Positions 11,401 to 22,093 of a stretch of DNA of 64,000 nt are shown piece after piece (position 1 is the first letter of the stretch; each line of letters opens with the position of its first letter). The stretch is from positions 1 to 64,000 of the forward strand of contig JAKOGI010001564.1 in NCBI GenBank assembly GCA_029747015.1, written 5' to 3'. The notes under the pieces are model-generated. The model was not told the origin of the DNA. It saw nothing but the letters and a program-made list of their open reading frames with translations, and did not search any database. A program made the translations under genes and the position numbers. Source of the stretch: Carnegiea gigantea (lineage: Eukaryota; Streptophyta; Magnoliopsida; Caryophyllales; Cactaceae).

Positions 11401-11820
11401 AAAACTTCTTATAAATGAAGTAAGTTTGCTAACTTGTAAATCGACTTTGTTTGTAACTTAAAAGCTTCTTATAAACGTAATAAGTTTGGTAACCCATAAA
11501 TCAACTTTGTTTTTAACTTAAAAGGTTCTTATAAACGAAATAAGTTTGTTAACATGTAAATCGACTTCATTTTAAACTTAAAAGCTTCTTATAAGCATAA
11601 TAAGTTTTCTAACTCGTAAACGAAATCTTCATTTTAACTTAAAAGCTTCTTATAAATACAATAAGTTTGTTACACGTAAAAGGACTTCATTTTAAACTTA
11701 AAAGCTTCTTATAAATGTAATAAGCTTGTTAAATCGTAAAACGACTTTGTTTTTAACTTAAAGGCTTCTTATAAATGCAATATGTTTGCTAATTCGTAAA
11801 ACAAAACCCATTTGGAACTT
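11401..11820. repeat. Seven tandem repeats of 60 bp
   Basis: Units begin at 11,401, 11,461, 11,521, 11,581, 11,641, 11,701 and 11,761. Each has AAAGCTTCTTATAAA (with variants) then TAAGTTTG, a GTAAA block and a T-rich end. The period is 60 bp nearly throughout, with a one-base slip near 11,640. It lies inside the 4.4 kb LTR and is absent from the truncated partner LTR because that copy stops at 5,283. Confidence 0.9.
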
Positions 11821-14048
11821 AAAGTACTTAGTTAACATTTATCTCAATCTAGGTTCGTAATAAAATCCTCAGTTATCATTTTATAACTCGGTTCAATCCC
11901 TTTTAAAACTCAAAGGAGGGTGTATAGATAACTGAAGGCTTAAAACGTTCCAAACTTGCTACTATTCAAAAACTTAAAGTACTTGGCTCGTTTATAAGGG
12001 AAATAAGGTTTCTTCATAAATTTTCAACGTAAACGCTTCTTGAAACATAACGGTTTCACTAGCTCGTAACTCGAAACTCAATCGAGACTTAAGTAAGCAA
12101 CTAGTATATAAATCAGCTAAACTTCATAATTAGCACCTTAAGATGCTCTTTTTCAGGTTGTTTAAATTCTTTTAAACACAAAGAGAAGTTATAAACAAAC
12201 AAACGCCTTAAACATTTTCAAACTCACTTTTAAAGTACCTAAACCTATCGACTATTCAGTCGGGTCACTTACTGAGTAGTTCGACGATTTAGGATCAATT
12301 TAGGTTATAAACATCTTTATAAACTATCAGGTAATTGTTAAGTACTTAAAAGCTTTCGTAATTGTGAAAGCAAGCTTTCTAAATGACCCTTCTCTTTAAA
12401 GACGTCTTAAGTTTCAAGAATTGATTACATAGAACATTGAGGGGAGAGGAGTTTACACATAGCACATTCATACACTTCATAGCACGACTTCCAGAATCAG
12501 CCTATTGAGCCACACATGGCCTCGCAATCCACACGATTGCAGCAATTCACAACCCAGGCTCCCTACTCACATAACACCAACCACATGATCCCCGAAGCAC
12601 ACAATAGTTTCACCTCAAACCATCCAACTATCAACTCGGTTCAATATTGCCATAAATAAGTCAATAATTCACAAAACCAATATATATAAGCATGGCATTC
12701 TCATCAATAAACCTATATAGAAATTAAGCGCAGCTATACTGATTTAGCGATAGGTTCTAAACAGAAATCAATATGCTTTACTAATGTCTTAATTTGCCCA
12801 ATTACCATTTTTAAACTTCAAAACATGATTCAGGGCTAATAAACTGATGAAATGACAACACTAATCTGATTATTAATAATTCAGCAAACTTCCAAACTAT
12901 CTAGCCATTAATAATCTAGCAGCAGTTTCAACATGCAATTAACCCATAATTAACAGTACCACATTTGTAATTCCTCAATCTCGATTCCAAATTTATGCAA
13001 ACAGATTTCTAACGTCAAATCAACATGCGCTAACTAATTTAGTTAAATTCATTGAAATAATAGTAATTTAGGAGTAAAGAAATTCCCACCTCAATTCCAA
13101 GCTGAGGACCCATTCTAAGAGCTTTTGGGACTGATTTGAGTGCTAACGAACCTAGAAATTTCTCCGTTTTTTGCCGCTACAGTCAACCTGAAACAACCTC
13201 CCCAAACCCTTGATATATCCTTTCCACGCTGCTACTACTATGGCTACTCGTTACTGGAGTTTTGGGGCTCAATTTATAAAGGAATGGAAGGGTTATGGTG
13301 TAGATTGCGTGGCTGAAGTTGGTCACACGTTTGGTGCTCCAAACCCTCTCCAGAACCTAGCACAAACATGGTAATCGCGCTCTGTTTTGGCCTGAAGTTC
13401 GCAGCAACGGTTTGTAGGGTTCCGGCGAAGGTCGAATGTGGAGACTGCAAGCTGGGTGGAGCAAGAATTCATAGAGTTCTGGGAGCTTGTGGTCACGTTC
13501 ATGGTGGAGGGGAATGAGGAAGAAGGAGATGCAGAGAGGGGAAAGAGAGGTGCTGAGGGAGTCGCATGGGATGAGGAAGAAAAGGGCCAGGTGCCCCCTT
13601 TTTACGAAAATGCCCCTCCTTCCCCTTTTTTTTTGTCTCAAGCTTACTCTAATTAACACCGCTATTCTAATTCGTATGCCAAATGCTAAACCCAAATTGA
13701 TAATATGACCTTTCGTCGATTATTCGTTCCCAAATATATATCAATGTTCGATTCAATAAATGACGAAACTAATTTTATAGTTGACGATCTAACCGTATTC
13801 GGATTCCTACTTGATTCAGTACTCGTTAATAACAGTTAATAATGCTTATTAAGAATCATTGAAGGATTTTCAAACCAATAATAATAATAATAATTTTAAT
13901 AGCGACAATAATATTCTTTTAATAAAATTATCACTCACGTGGACACATCGATAATAATTTAACTTGTATCATTAAATAAAATAAGATTTTACAACGTAAA
14001 AAGGCATCACGAACAGCTTAACAGAAAATAAAGTACGCGAGCCTTACA

Positions 14049-14593
14049 CAAGTGTTTGATATGTTGTAAGTTGATCTTTCTTCAAAATTTACTTGCACAC
14101 TTAAAACAATCGAGTGAAGATTCGAAAGACGATCTTTGGCTGTTGGACTACTTGAATAGAGTTGACATAACTTCACCTTGAAAGGGAGATTTATATGTTA
14201 GGAGGGCTAGTAAGTAATTGAAGGCTTTGAACTTGAATTAAGTCAAATTAGTCTGAAAGAACGACATTTGCTTAGTTTAGGCAAATCTAATGGATTTTAA
14301 AATAGTAGATCAAGTTTCTAGAGAAGATTACAAGTCCTCGGAATTAACCAATTAGAGAATAGCACATGTTTATTAATTTTGATCCAATTCTCTTCCATAA
14401 CTGCGAAAATTCCTAGACGTTTTCCTCTTATTGATTTAAATGAGTTCATATTCCGTAGTTAATCGAAACCACTTGGAAAAAAGTTTTGCTTAGCATATTC
14501 GGACTACACTAGGCTCGATAGATTATTTTAGTTCTTAAGGAATGATATCTTTTATCTATACTATGGCTACTCGTGCATTTGCGGCAGTCGTCA
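14049..14593 (+). repeat. Athila-type LTR, 3' half
   Basis: It matches the end of the LTRs at 16,750-17,291 and 24,545-25,087: AGTGTTTGATATGTTG start, 'ATATGTTAGGAGGGCTAGTA' in the middle, GCGGCAGTCGTCA end. Its left edge is cut by the Tekay-like LTR. It ends exactly before a primer site at 14,600. Confidence 0.85.
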
Positions 14594-14599
14594 AGTTTT

Positions 14600-14617
14600 T
14601 GGCGTCGTTGCCAGGGA
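14600..14617 (+). other. Athila-type primer-binding site
   Basis: TGGCGTCGTTGCCAGGGA, seven bases after the LTR end. It resembles the tRNA-Asp-complementary site of Athila/Tat elements. Only about 45 bp of internal sequence follow before inverted LTR sequence begins. Confidence 0.75.
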
Positions 14618-14660
14618 GTAAAGTAAGAAAAAACTCTATTTCATGCTGAATTAGTAAGAT

Positions 14661-17199
14661 TATGCTAAGCAAAACTCTATTTCAAGTGGTTTCCATTAAC
14701 TACGGAAAATGAACTCGTCTAAACCAATAAGAGAAAAACGTCTAGGAATTTTCGCCGTTATAGAAGAGAATTGGATCAAAATTAATAAACATGTGCTATT
14801 CTCTGATTGGTTAATTCCGAGGAATTGTAATCTTTTCTAGAAACTTAATCTATCCTGTTGAAATCAATCAAATTTATCTAAACTAACCCAACGTCATTCT
14901 TTTAACCTAATTTGACTTAATTCAAGTTCAAAGTCTTCGATTACTTACTAGCTCTCTTAACATATAAATCTCTCTTTTGAGAAGAAGTTATGCTAAGTCT
15001 ATTGAAGCAGTCCAAAATGTTGTCTTTCGAATGTTCACTCGATTGTTTCAAGTGTGCAAGTAAATTTTGGCCAAAATTAACTCACAACATATCAAACACT
15101 TGATAGAACGAAATAAAACCAATCATGAAAATAAGCACAATTGAATAAACTAAAACATGATCTAATACACTTCCAAAAACTACTAAATTCCTAGACTAAG
15201 AAAACTACTCAGACATGATAAAAAAACAAACAAACTAATCAAAAATCGGTGAAACCTGAGCGGAAGGGGCTCGACTGAGATGTCCTTCACCAAGGGCTTT
15301 AGAACCGCCTCAGGATCAAAACTCTCGCACTCAAAACTCACATAAAAGCAAAAACAAAACAAACTAAACTAATATTCACTAGGCTAACTCTAACTTGCTT
15401 TGCTTGCTAGGGATTGGTCTCCTTGGTTGCTGAACATCGCTGTTTATAAGAAATTCAAGTTGATCTCAGCCACACAGGTGACGGAAAACGAAGAGGTAGT
15501 AGTTATAGGCCTACCACGGTCCGATCGTGGTCTATGCTGGAGCCGGTTTCTTCTTTTTTTCTTGCTTCACGGGCATAGCAACTCTATCTCACTCTCTCTC
15601 TAATCTAATCTAAACTAATCTACTTGATAAGACTAGGCTTTAGTTCATTTCCATAACTATGGTATCTTTTGTTTATTTTTTATCATGTCTGAGTAGTTTT
15701 CTTAGTCTAGGAATTTAGTAGTTTTTGGAAGTGTATTGGATCATGTTTTAGTTTATTCAATTATGCTTATTTTCATGATTGGTTTAATTTCGTTCTATCA
15801 AGTGTTTGATATGTTGTGAGTTGATTTTTGGCCAAAACTTACTAGCCCTCCTAACATATACAGCTCTCTTTCGAGACAAAGTTATGTTAAATCTGTTCAA
15901 GCAGTCCAACAACCGAATGTCGTCTTTCGAATGTTCACTTGATTGGTTCAAGTGTGCAACTACATTTTGGCCAAAAATCAACTCATAATATGTCAAACAC
16001 TTGATAGAACGAAATTAAACCAATCATAAAAATAAGCACAATTGAATAAACTAAAACATGATCCAATACACTTCCAAAAACTACTAAATTCCTACACTAA
16101 GAAAACTACTCAGACATGATAAAAAATAAACAAAAGATCTCGCAGTTATGGAAATAAACTAAAGCCTAGTCTTATCAAGTAGATTAGTTTAGGTCAGATT
16201 AGAGAGATAGTGAGATAGAGTTGCTATGCACATGGAGTAAGAAAAAAGGAAGAAACCGGTTCCAGCACAGACCACGGTTGGACCATGGTGAATGCCACGG
16301 ATCGTGGTAGGCCGACAACCACTGCCTCTTCATTTTTCCTCGGCTGTGTGGCTGAGATCAACTTGAATTTCCTATAAACAGTGACGTTTAGCAGCGAAGG
16401 AGATAAATCCCTAGCTAGCAAAGCAAGTTAGAGTTAGCCTAGTGGAGATTAGCTTAGTTTATTTTCTCTTAAATTTTGTTCTTTACTTAGTTTTGATTTT
16501 GCTTTTGTGTGAGTTTTGAATGTGAGAGTTTTGATCCTGAGACGGTTCTGAAGCCCTTGGTGAAGGACATCTCAATCGAGCCCCTTCCACTCAGATTTCT
16601 TCAATTTTTGGTTAGTTTGTTTATTTTTTTATCATATCTGAGTAGTTTTCTTAGTCTAGGAATTTAGTAGTTTTTAGAAGTGTATTGGATCATGTTTTAG
16701 TTTATTCAATTGTGCTTATTTTCATGATTGATTTTATTTCGTTCTATCAAGTGTTTGATATGTTGTGAGTTGATTTTTGGCTAAAATTTACTTACACACT
16801 TGAAAAATCGAATGAACATTCAAAAGACGACATTTGGTTGTTGGACTGCTTGAATAGACTAAGCATAACTTCTTCTCGAAAGAGAGATTTATATGTTAGG
16901 AGGGCTAGTAAGTAATCGAAGACTTTGAACTTAAATTAAGTCAAATTAGGTTTAAAGAACGACGTTTGCTTAGTTTAGGCAAATTTGATTGATTTCAAAA
17001 GAATAGATCAAGTTTCTAGAAAAGATTACAATTTCTTAGAATTAACCAATTAGAGAATAGCACATGTCTATTAATTTTGATCCAATTCTCTTCCACAAAT
17101 GCGAAAATTCCTAGACGTTTTTCTCTTATTGATTTAGACGAGTTCATTTGCAGTAGTTAATGGAAACCACTTGAAATAGAGTTTTGCTTAGCATAATCT
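14661..17199. repeat. Large inverted repeat made of Athila-type LTR pieces
   Basis: The left arm (14,661-15,838) is the reverse complement of the right arm (15,965-17,199), with scattered differences and small indels; the loop is about 126 bp. The outer ends pair 'ATTATGCTAAGCAAAACTCT' with its complement at 17,180-17,199. The inner ends pair 'TTGATTTTTGGCCAAAA' with 'TTTTGGCCAAAAATCAA'. Both arms share the same chimeric order: a mid-LTR piece, about 85 bp of other sequence containing GTTATGGAAAT, and the main LTR body. The rearrangement therefore came before the inverted duplication. A transcript across it could fold into a very long hairpin. Confidence 0.85.
16373..16380 (+). promoter_or_regulatory. 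LTR TATA box (5' copy)
   Basis: CCTATAAACAGTGACG; the 3' LTR has CTATAAATAGTGACG at the same place (24,165). This is the likely core promoter, about 920 bp before the LTR end. Confidence 0.6.
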
Positions 17200-17297
17200 G
17201 ACAAGACTAGGCTTGATAAATTTCTTTAGTCCCTAAGGAATGATATCTTTTATCTGTACTACGACTACCCATGCGCTTGCGGCAATGGTCAAGTTTT

Positions 17298-17315
17298 TGG
17301 CGCCATTGCTGGGGA
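17298..17315 (+). other. Primer-binding site, Athila type
   Basis: TGGCGCCATTGCTGGGGA, six bases after the LTR end GGTCA at 17,291. It is close to the tRNA-Asp-complementary consensus used by Athila/Tat elements. Confidence 0.85.
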
Positions 17316-17464
17316 CTAAATTGCTAACTATTGAGTATTGTCTTACGAACATGACTAAGCATTTTATTGCTTTGTTTTCTTTTGTTTTCTTGTTATTTTT
17401 TATTTTCTTGTTTAATTGTGCTGGTAGTGTTGGTGAAAATGCTTGCAAAAATTTTTCCTAGTTT

Positions 17465-19620
17465 ATGCGAAATCTAAATTCGTACGAGCCCGATCCAGAG
17501 ATTGAGAGGACTTTTCTATTAAGGAAGAAAAAGCAAAGGATCAAAGAGCAAAGGCACGAGACAAGAAGGATGTAAAACATGGCGGGTGAAGAAAGAAGGA
17601 CCTTTTGAGATTTCATTACTCCCGGAGTCCAAGGGATCGCTTCAAGCATGGCTCGGCCTACTGTGGATGCTAATAACTTTGAGCTCAATCCAGCACTTAT
17701 TTCCATGGTGCAGTAATCTTAATTCAGCAGAACTCCTTTGGAAGACCCGAATCTACACCTCTCGATATTTTAGAGGTGTGCGATATGCTAAAGTTAAACA
17801 GAGTCTTCAGTGATGCGATTCGCCTGCGCTTATTCCCTTTCTCATTGAAGGATAAGGTGAGGGCTTGGTTACACTCTTTGTCATGTGGTTGCATAACTAC
17901 TTGGGATAAGTTTACAAGAGCTTTTCTCGTGAAATTCTTCCCTCTGAGCAAGGCGGCGAGCCTGAAAAATCAAATCACCAACTTTCTACAAAAAGAGGAT
18001 GAGACGCTCTATGAAGCCTGTGAGCGTTTTAAAGATCTACTACATTTGTACCCCCATCATGGTCTTCATCACTGGATGATTACCCAGGCCTTTAATCATG
18101 GTGTGACCCATGCTGTAAGGTCCACTATTGATGCGGCGGCAGGAAGAACTCTAATGAGCAAGACCGAGGATAAAGCCTATAACCTTATCGAGGAGATGGC
18201 GCTTAATAACTTTCAATGGTCCACTGAATACGCCCAACTCAGGCGGGTTAGAGGTAAGCTTGAAGTTGATACAATTACTTCACTTTCTGCTAAAGTAGAT
18301 GCCATGACTAAAAGACTGGACCAAATGAATGTTAATGCTGCGAATTCAAGTGCCCCTTCCCCTTGTGAAATTTATGGTTCAATTGAGCATATATCTTTGC
18401 ACTGTCAGGTTGGGAGTCCTTTTTCCCAACACCCTAATAAAGTTAATTATGTTCAAAACTTCAACTCGAGACCGACTAATGACCGTTACTCTAATACCTA
18501 TGATCCGAGTTGAAAGAATCATCCGAATCTTTCTTATAGGCTAAATCCAAACACAATGAACATGCCCCCTATGAATGCTAGAGTACCCCTTAGTTTTCAA
18601 AGACTCCAATTTCTTTCTCAAATGCCCCAAAAGTCTAATTTGAAAGTAATGATGGAAAATATGCTCATAACACAATAGAAACAGGATGAGTATATTAAGC
18701 AATTAGTCTCAAAGGTTGATGCGCTTACGACTCATAATAGGATGTTAGAAGCCCAAATTGCCCAAAAAGCTACTTTTTCATCTACGCCCTCATATAGACT
18801 CCCTAGCAAACCTGAACCTAACCCTCGAGAGCACTGTAACTGTGTTACCATGGAGGAGGAAGAAAAGGACTCAACTGACCCTGAGGAAGTACCCATGGAA
18901 GCGGGTAGAGAGATAACTATGGCTGGTAGTAAGGAGAGCAACAATGGTGGTAAGACTGCCATTTTTAAGGAGAATGAAACTGTTGAGATCCCAACCATTT
19001 TTCCTCCTAAGCTCCCTGACCGAGGTAGTTTTTCTATTTCCTGCATTGTAGGAAAAGTAGAAATTGAGAGATGTCTATGTGATTTAGGTGTAAGTGCCAG
19101 CATAATGCCCTACTCTTTGTTTCATAAGCTACACCGAGGACCGTTACTAGCCGTCCTCTTTTCACTACAGTTGGCTAATTATTCTGTGACACAACCCATA
19201 GGTAAGTTGGAAGATGTGTCTGTCAATATAGGAGATATTTGGGTGTTAGAAGACTTCATTATAGTCGATATGCCTGAAATTGATGATGCCCAAATTATCC
19301 TAGGCAGGCCCATTTTGGTGACAGCTGGTTGCCATATTGATGTGAGGGAGGGCTGTATTTCTTTTGAGGTAGAGGGGAGATTTGCTGTGTTTAGTTATAG
19401 GAAGGAGGATGCGGTTTCTCCTTATTCTTCTATATTAGATGCATTACCTCGTTCCCCTGAGTATGGTATAGAGGATGTCTTGAATGATGCATATCCTCCT
19501 GATTCTGAATGGATTTCATATGAGGACTCTGACCAAGGGTATGTTAAGGTGGAGTTTTCTGCTCCTATGCCACTAACAAGCCTGAGGTTGAGGCCTCTGT
19601 TTCTAATGATTCTTCGATAA
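17465..19620 (+). pseudogene. Athila-type gag-protease
   Basis: Gag begins at ATG 17,465 with MRNLNSYEPDPEIERTF, the characteristic Athila gag start, then frameshifts. The main frame (17,776-18,513) has the capsid core: DAIRLRLFPFSLKDKVRAWL, TTWDKFTRAFLVKFFP and ETLYEACERFKDLLHLYPHH. A zinc knuckle follows at about 18,360, but its second Cys is Tyr (CEIYGSIEHISLHC). After an in-frame TGA (18,511) and TAG (18,676) the same frame continues to the protease: 'CDLGVSASIMPYSLFHKL' (active-site DLG) and DDAQIILGRPILVTAG. The frame ends at 19,620 without entering reverse transcriptase. This is Ty3/gypsy structural protein, now broken. Confidence 0.85.
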
Positions 19621-19661
19621 GTACGTATTACAGGTTTGCGCCAGTTGTTCACTCTATGTCC

Positions 19662-19879
19662 CATTTGAAAGGTTTCGATGCCGATTTTGATGTAGAGGTT
19701 GAGCAAGTTGATGGTAGTCCGTCTAATGGGCCAAGATAGCAATTTGTTTTATACGCAGACAGTGCCATACCATTTGGAAGGTTTCGATACCGATTTTGAT
19801 GTAGGGGTTGAGCAAGTTAATGGTAGCCCATCTAATAGGCCAAAAGAGCAATTTGTTTTATACGCAGATAGTACATTAT
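19662..19879 (+). repeat. 109-bp tandem duplication
   Basis: Two copies starting at 19,662 and 19,771, each with CATTTGRAAGGTTTCGAT, 'GTTGAGCAAGTT' and GCAATTTGTTTTATACGCAG, diverged at about ten positions. It lies between protease and pol tail. Confidence 0.9.
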
Positions 19880-19919
19880 GGCCCCAAGTTATGAATACAA
19901 AGGACCTGCAGTAAGAATT

Positions 19920-20040
19920 GTTAAGGTGGTACCTTTAACTGAAGAAGTTCAACTTCATGGTTCACGATAAGGCTGATCCGGACCAAGCCTAGAGCAAGGG
20001 TCAAGCTCTTGACCTTAAAAGAGCGCTTCTTGGGAGGTAA
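19920..20040 (+). pseudogene. Tail of Athila pol
   Basis: It encodes FMVHDKADPDQA, a stop, then SKGQALDLKRALLGR and a stop. This matches the end of Athila pol, where 'LNKRALLGR' and a stop precede 'GGNPT'-like sequence. It marks the right border of the deletion that removed RT, RNase H and integrase. Confidence 0.6.
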
Positions 20041-20680
20041 CCCAAGCTTTCTTTGTTTTTTCCCTTTTTTATGGTTTTGATTACTTTTCGTAGTTATATC
20101 TTCGAGAAAAAAAAGAACAAAAAAAGAAAAAAAAAAGAAGAAAGAAACAGAAAAAAATATATGAATAAAATATTGGCACCGCGGTTAGAAAAATAGAAAT
20201 GCAGTCATGGGGTGCCAACCATGAAAAAACAGAAAAAATGAGTACCAGCAGACACCACGGGCCGTCCATAGTGACCGCCACGGTCCATGGTGGTCTGCTA
20301 CGGGCCGCGATCTAGGTATTTGACCGTGGTGTCTTTTCCCTTTCCCCTCACTTCATCTTCTTCACCCGACTCTTTCTTTCTCTTCCTCCCTTCTCTCTCT
20401 CTAAAACATCCATAACCAACACCTTCAATCTGCCTCAAATCTTCCCCATTTTTCTTCATTTTCACACCAAATTCCTTCCTTTCACTTAATCTCCCCATTT
20501 CATCCACACAATCTCATCTCTTTTCTTCTTCTTCTTCAAAATTCATCTCACCCTCATTCATCCCCCATACCCATCCTTTTCTCTCACTAATTCTTCATAT
20601 TTTTACTTATTTTCTTCAATTTTCTAGGTTTTGGTTCCTATTTTTGATTTTAGTTTTGTTTTTGGTTAGGTTTTGTAGCC
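20041..20680. other. Spacer with CCACGG/CCGTGG palindromes
   Basis: This is a non-coding stretch between pol and ORF1. At 20,255-20,335 it has a run of CCACGG, CCATGG and CCGTGG words (for example ACCGCCACGGTCCATGGTGG) able to form short hairpins. Related words occur in the LTRs at 15,515, 16,265 and 24,063. It is preceded by an A-rich tract (20,105-20,165) and followed by a pyrimidine-rich leader (20,337-20,600). Confidence 0.55.
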
Positions 20681-22012
20681 ATGGCACCAACTAAAAGGCA
20701 AAGGAGCATCAAGGAGGTTGGTTCATCAAGTCAAGCACCACCCCGACCTCAAAGGACATCCAGAGCATCAATCAATGCGTGTGCTAGAGGTAACACTCTT
20801 CACCCTCTTGGTTTGACTCATCCTGATCATGTTGCTAGGTATAATTATTTGAATAAACATGTAGTAGTAGCAACTAGATACTATGATGAGGATTTGTTAG
20901 CCCAATTGGGAATGTTGGATGATATTCGTTGGTTGTTTGCAAGAGGTGGTATGAGCCACTTTTTAGAACTCAAAGAGCATACATACCGAGACCAGACCTT
21001 AGAATTTTTAAGTACACTCCATATCGAGGTCACTAGAGGACCTCAATGTCAAGCTGGATATATATCGTTTTATTTGCAGGGTCAATTATATGAACTGAAC
21101 TTAGGTACTTTGAATAATATCTTCAGTTTTCCACCTAGTATGGATTTACCGAATCACCAAGTCCCCCGCGAATTCAACCTTAATGCATTTGAGGGTGAAC
21201 TTTTGGGGAGTGTTAGGTACAGTACCAGTTCATCGAAATGTACACATATCAGAAACCCTTGCATTAGAGTAGCTCAGCGTATCCTTGCTTGTGCTCTGTT
21301 TGCTCAGGATGATAGTCCAAATGTCCCGAGATTATCTGAGTTGTACTTTTTGTCTTGTATGCTTGATGGTGTTCAACTTGACCCAGGTTCACTCTTAGCT
21401 AGGCAATTATATAGTGCTGCTGTTAGCATAAAAGGTCAGATAGTCATTGGTGGAATTATAACTACTATTGCTAGATTCTTAGGTGTTGAGCCCAATCCTG
21501 AGGATAGAGTTTCTGGATCGGAGCGGCTTGGTCAAGCTGCTTTTGAAATTATGAATTTTTGTAAAGTTAAGGCTAGTCGTTTATGTTGGATTTACCCTGG
21601 GGACCGGCTTTTCCCGCTTCCCAATGTCGATCGCACTACTCTGCTTCACCGGACTAACCTTTACTAGGTACCTGGTGATGACAAGGTTGTTCGACCCGTA
21701 CCCCAACAACCCGCCCCTCACTTTAGTCAAGTAGGACCTAGTTCATCCTCTCAACCACCCCCATCTAACTATTCTGATATCCAAGACACCCTTAGGTCCA
21801 TTCAAGAGGTGCAAGTTTCCCTCCAAGAGTTTGTTGCTTCAGAGAGGGCCGCTCTTCGGGACTTTGTCCAAGAGTGCCATGATGGACTTCGTGGGTTGCT
21901 TGCTTCCCATACCCAATATTTCCAAGACTATAGGGCATGTCTAGAGACCTGGCGAGATTGGCATATCTCCTATGGACAACCACCCTATACTCCTGCACCT
22001 CCTTCTCTCTGA
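20681..22012 (+). pseudogene. Athila ORF1-family protein, one in-frame stop
   Basis: The frame is open from ATG 20,681 to TGA 22,010-22,012 apart from one TAG at 21,665-21,667, about 443 codons. The N-terminus is basic (MAPTKRQRSIKEVGSSSQAP) as in Athila ORF1. The core has WLFARGGMSHFLELKEHTYR, TLEFLSTLHIEV and LYELNLGTLNNIFSFPP, then CALFAQDDSPNVPRLSELYF, typical of the ATHILA ORF-1 / plant transposon-protein family. After the stop, a Pro/Ser-rich linker leads to a helical segment (EVQVSLQEFVASERAALRDF). The family's function is unknown; an envelope-like role has been proposed for Athila. No frameshift in 1.3 kb contrasts with the broken gag-protease upstream. Confidence 0.8.
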
Positions 22013-22060
22013 TCTTATTTTCTGCTACTCCCCTTCCCTTTTTATTATGATGTGCCCATA

Positions 22061-22093
22061 TTGAGGGCAATGTGTGATTTAAGCATGGGGGAG
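22061..22093 (+). other. Internal purine-tract motif
   Basis: TTGAGGGCAATGTGTGATTT then AAGCATGGGGGAG. It nearly repeats the polypurine tract at 23,770-23,802, with the same 26-base spacing from TTGAGG to the G-run. It lies 1.7 kb inside the element, just after ORF1. Confidence 0.7.

Larger units (their letters stand above)
5283..14048 (-). mobile_element. Ty3/gypsy element, Tekay-like, minus strand, mostly deleted
   Basis: Read right to left: a 4.4 kb 5' LTR (14,048 to 9,672), an initiator-Met primer site (9,666 to 9,654), a leader, an inserted RTE LINE fragment, gag and protease remnants (8,310 to 7,520), a polypurine tract (7,504 to 7,490), and a 2.2 kb piece of the 3' LTR (7,489 to 5,283). 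The long LTR, Met primer and gag type fit the Tekay/Del chromovirus group; this is inference. Reverse transcriptase, RNase H and integrase are absent, so it cannot transpose alone. The 5' LTR edge abuts an Athila-type LTR at 14,049, so it probably inserted there. The distal half of the 3' LTR and the matching target duplication were lost at the virus junction. Confidence 0.75.
9672..14048 (-). repeat. Full-length 4.4 kb 5' LTR of the Tekay-like element
   Basis: The ends are TGTAAGG (minus strand at 14,048) and GGCATTACA (minus strand at 9,672), giving TG...CA termini next to the primer site. It includes a modular block near 11,050 and seven 60-bp repeats at 11,401-11,820. A minus-strand TATA-like 'CTTTATAAATTG' near 13,275 could be the promoter. 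ORFs of 60-112 codons in it are not preserved in the other LTR copy and are not counted as genes. Confidence 0.8.

Noticed and set aside
11401..11820. CRISPR-like array
   Set aside because: Units are contiguous without spacers and lie inside a plant LTR.
13357..13708. Overlapping ORFs of 72-112 codons on both strands near 13.5 kb
   Set aside because: They lie inside the LTR; the matching region of the other LTR (6,617-7,140) does not keep the same frames.
17233..17461. Overlapping 71- and 73-codon ORFs at the LTR-leader boundary
   Set aside because: They span the primer-binding site; gag starts later at 17,465.
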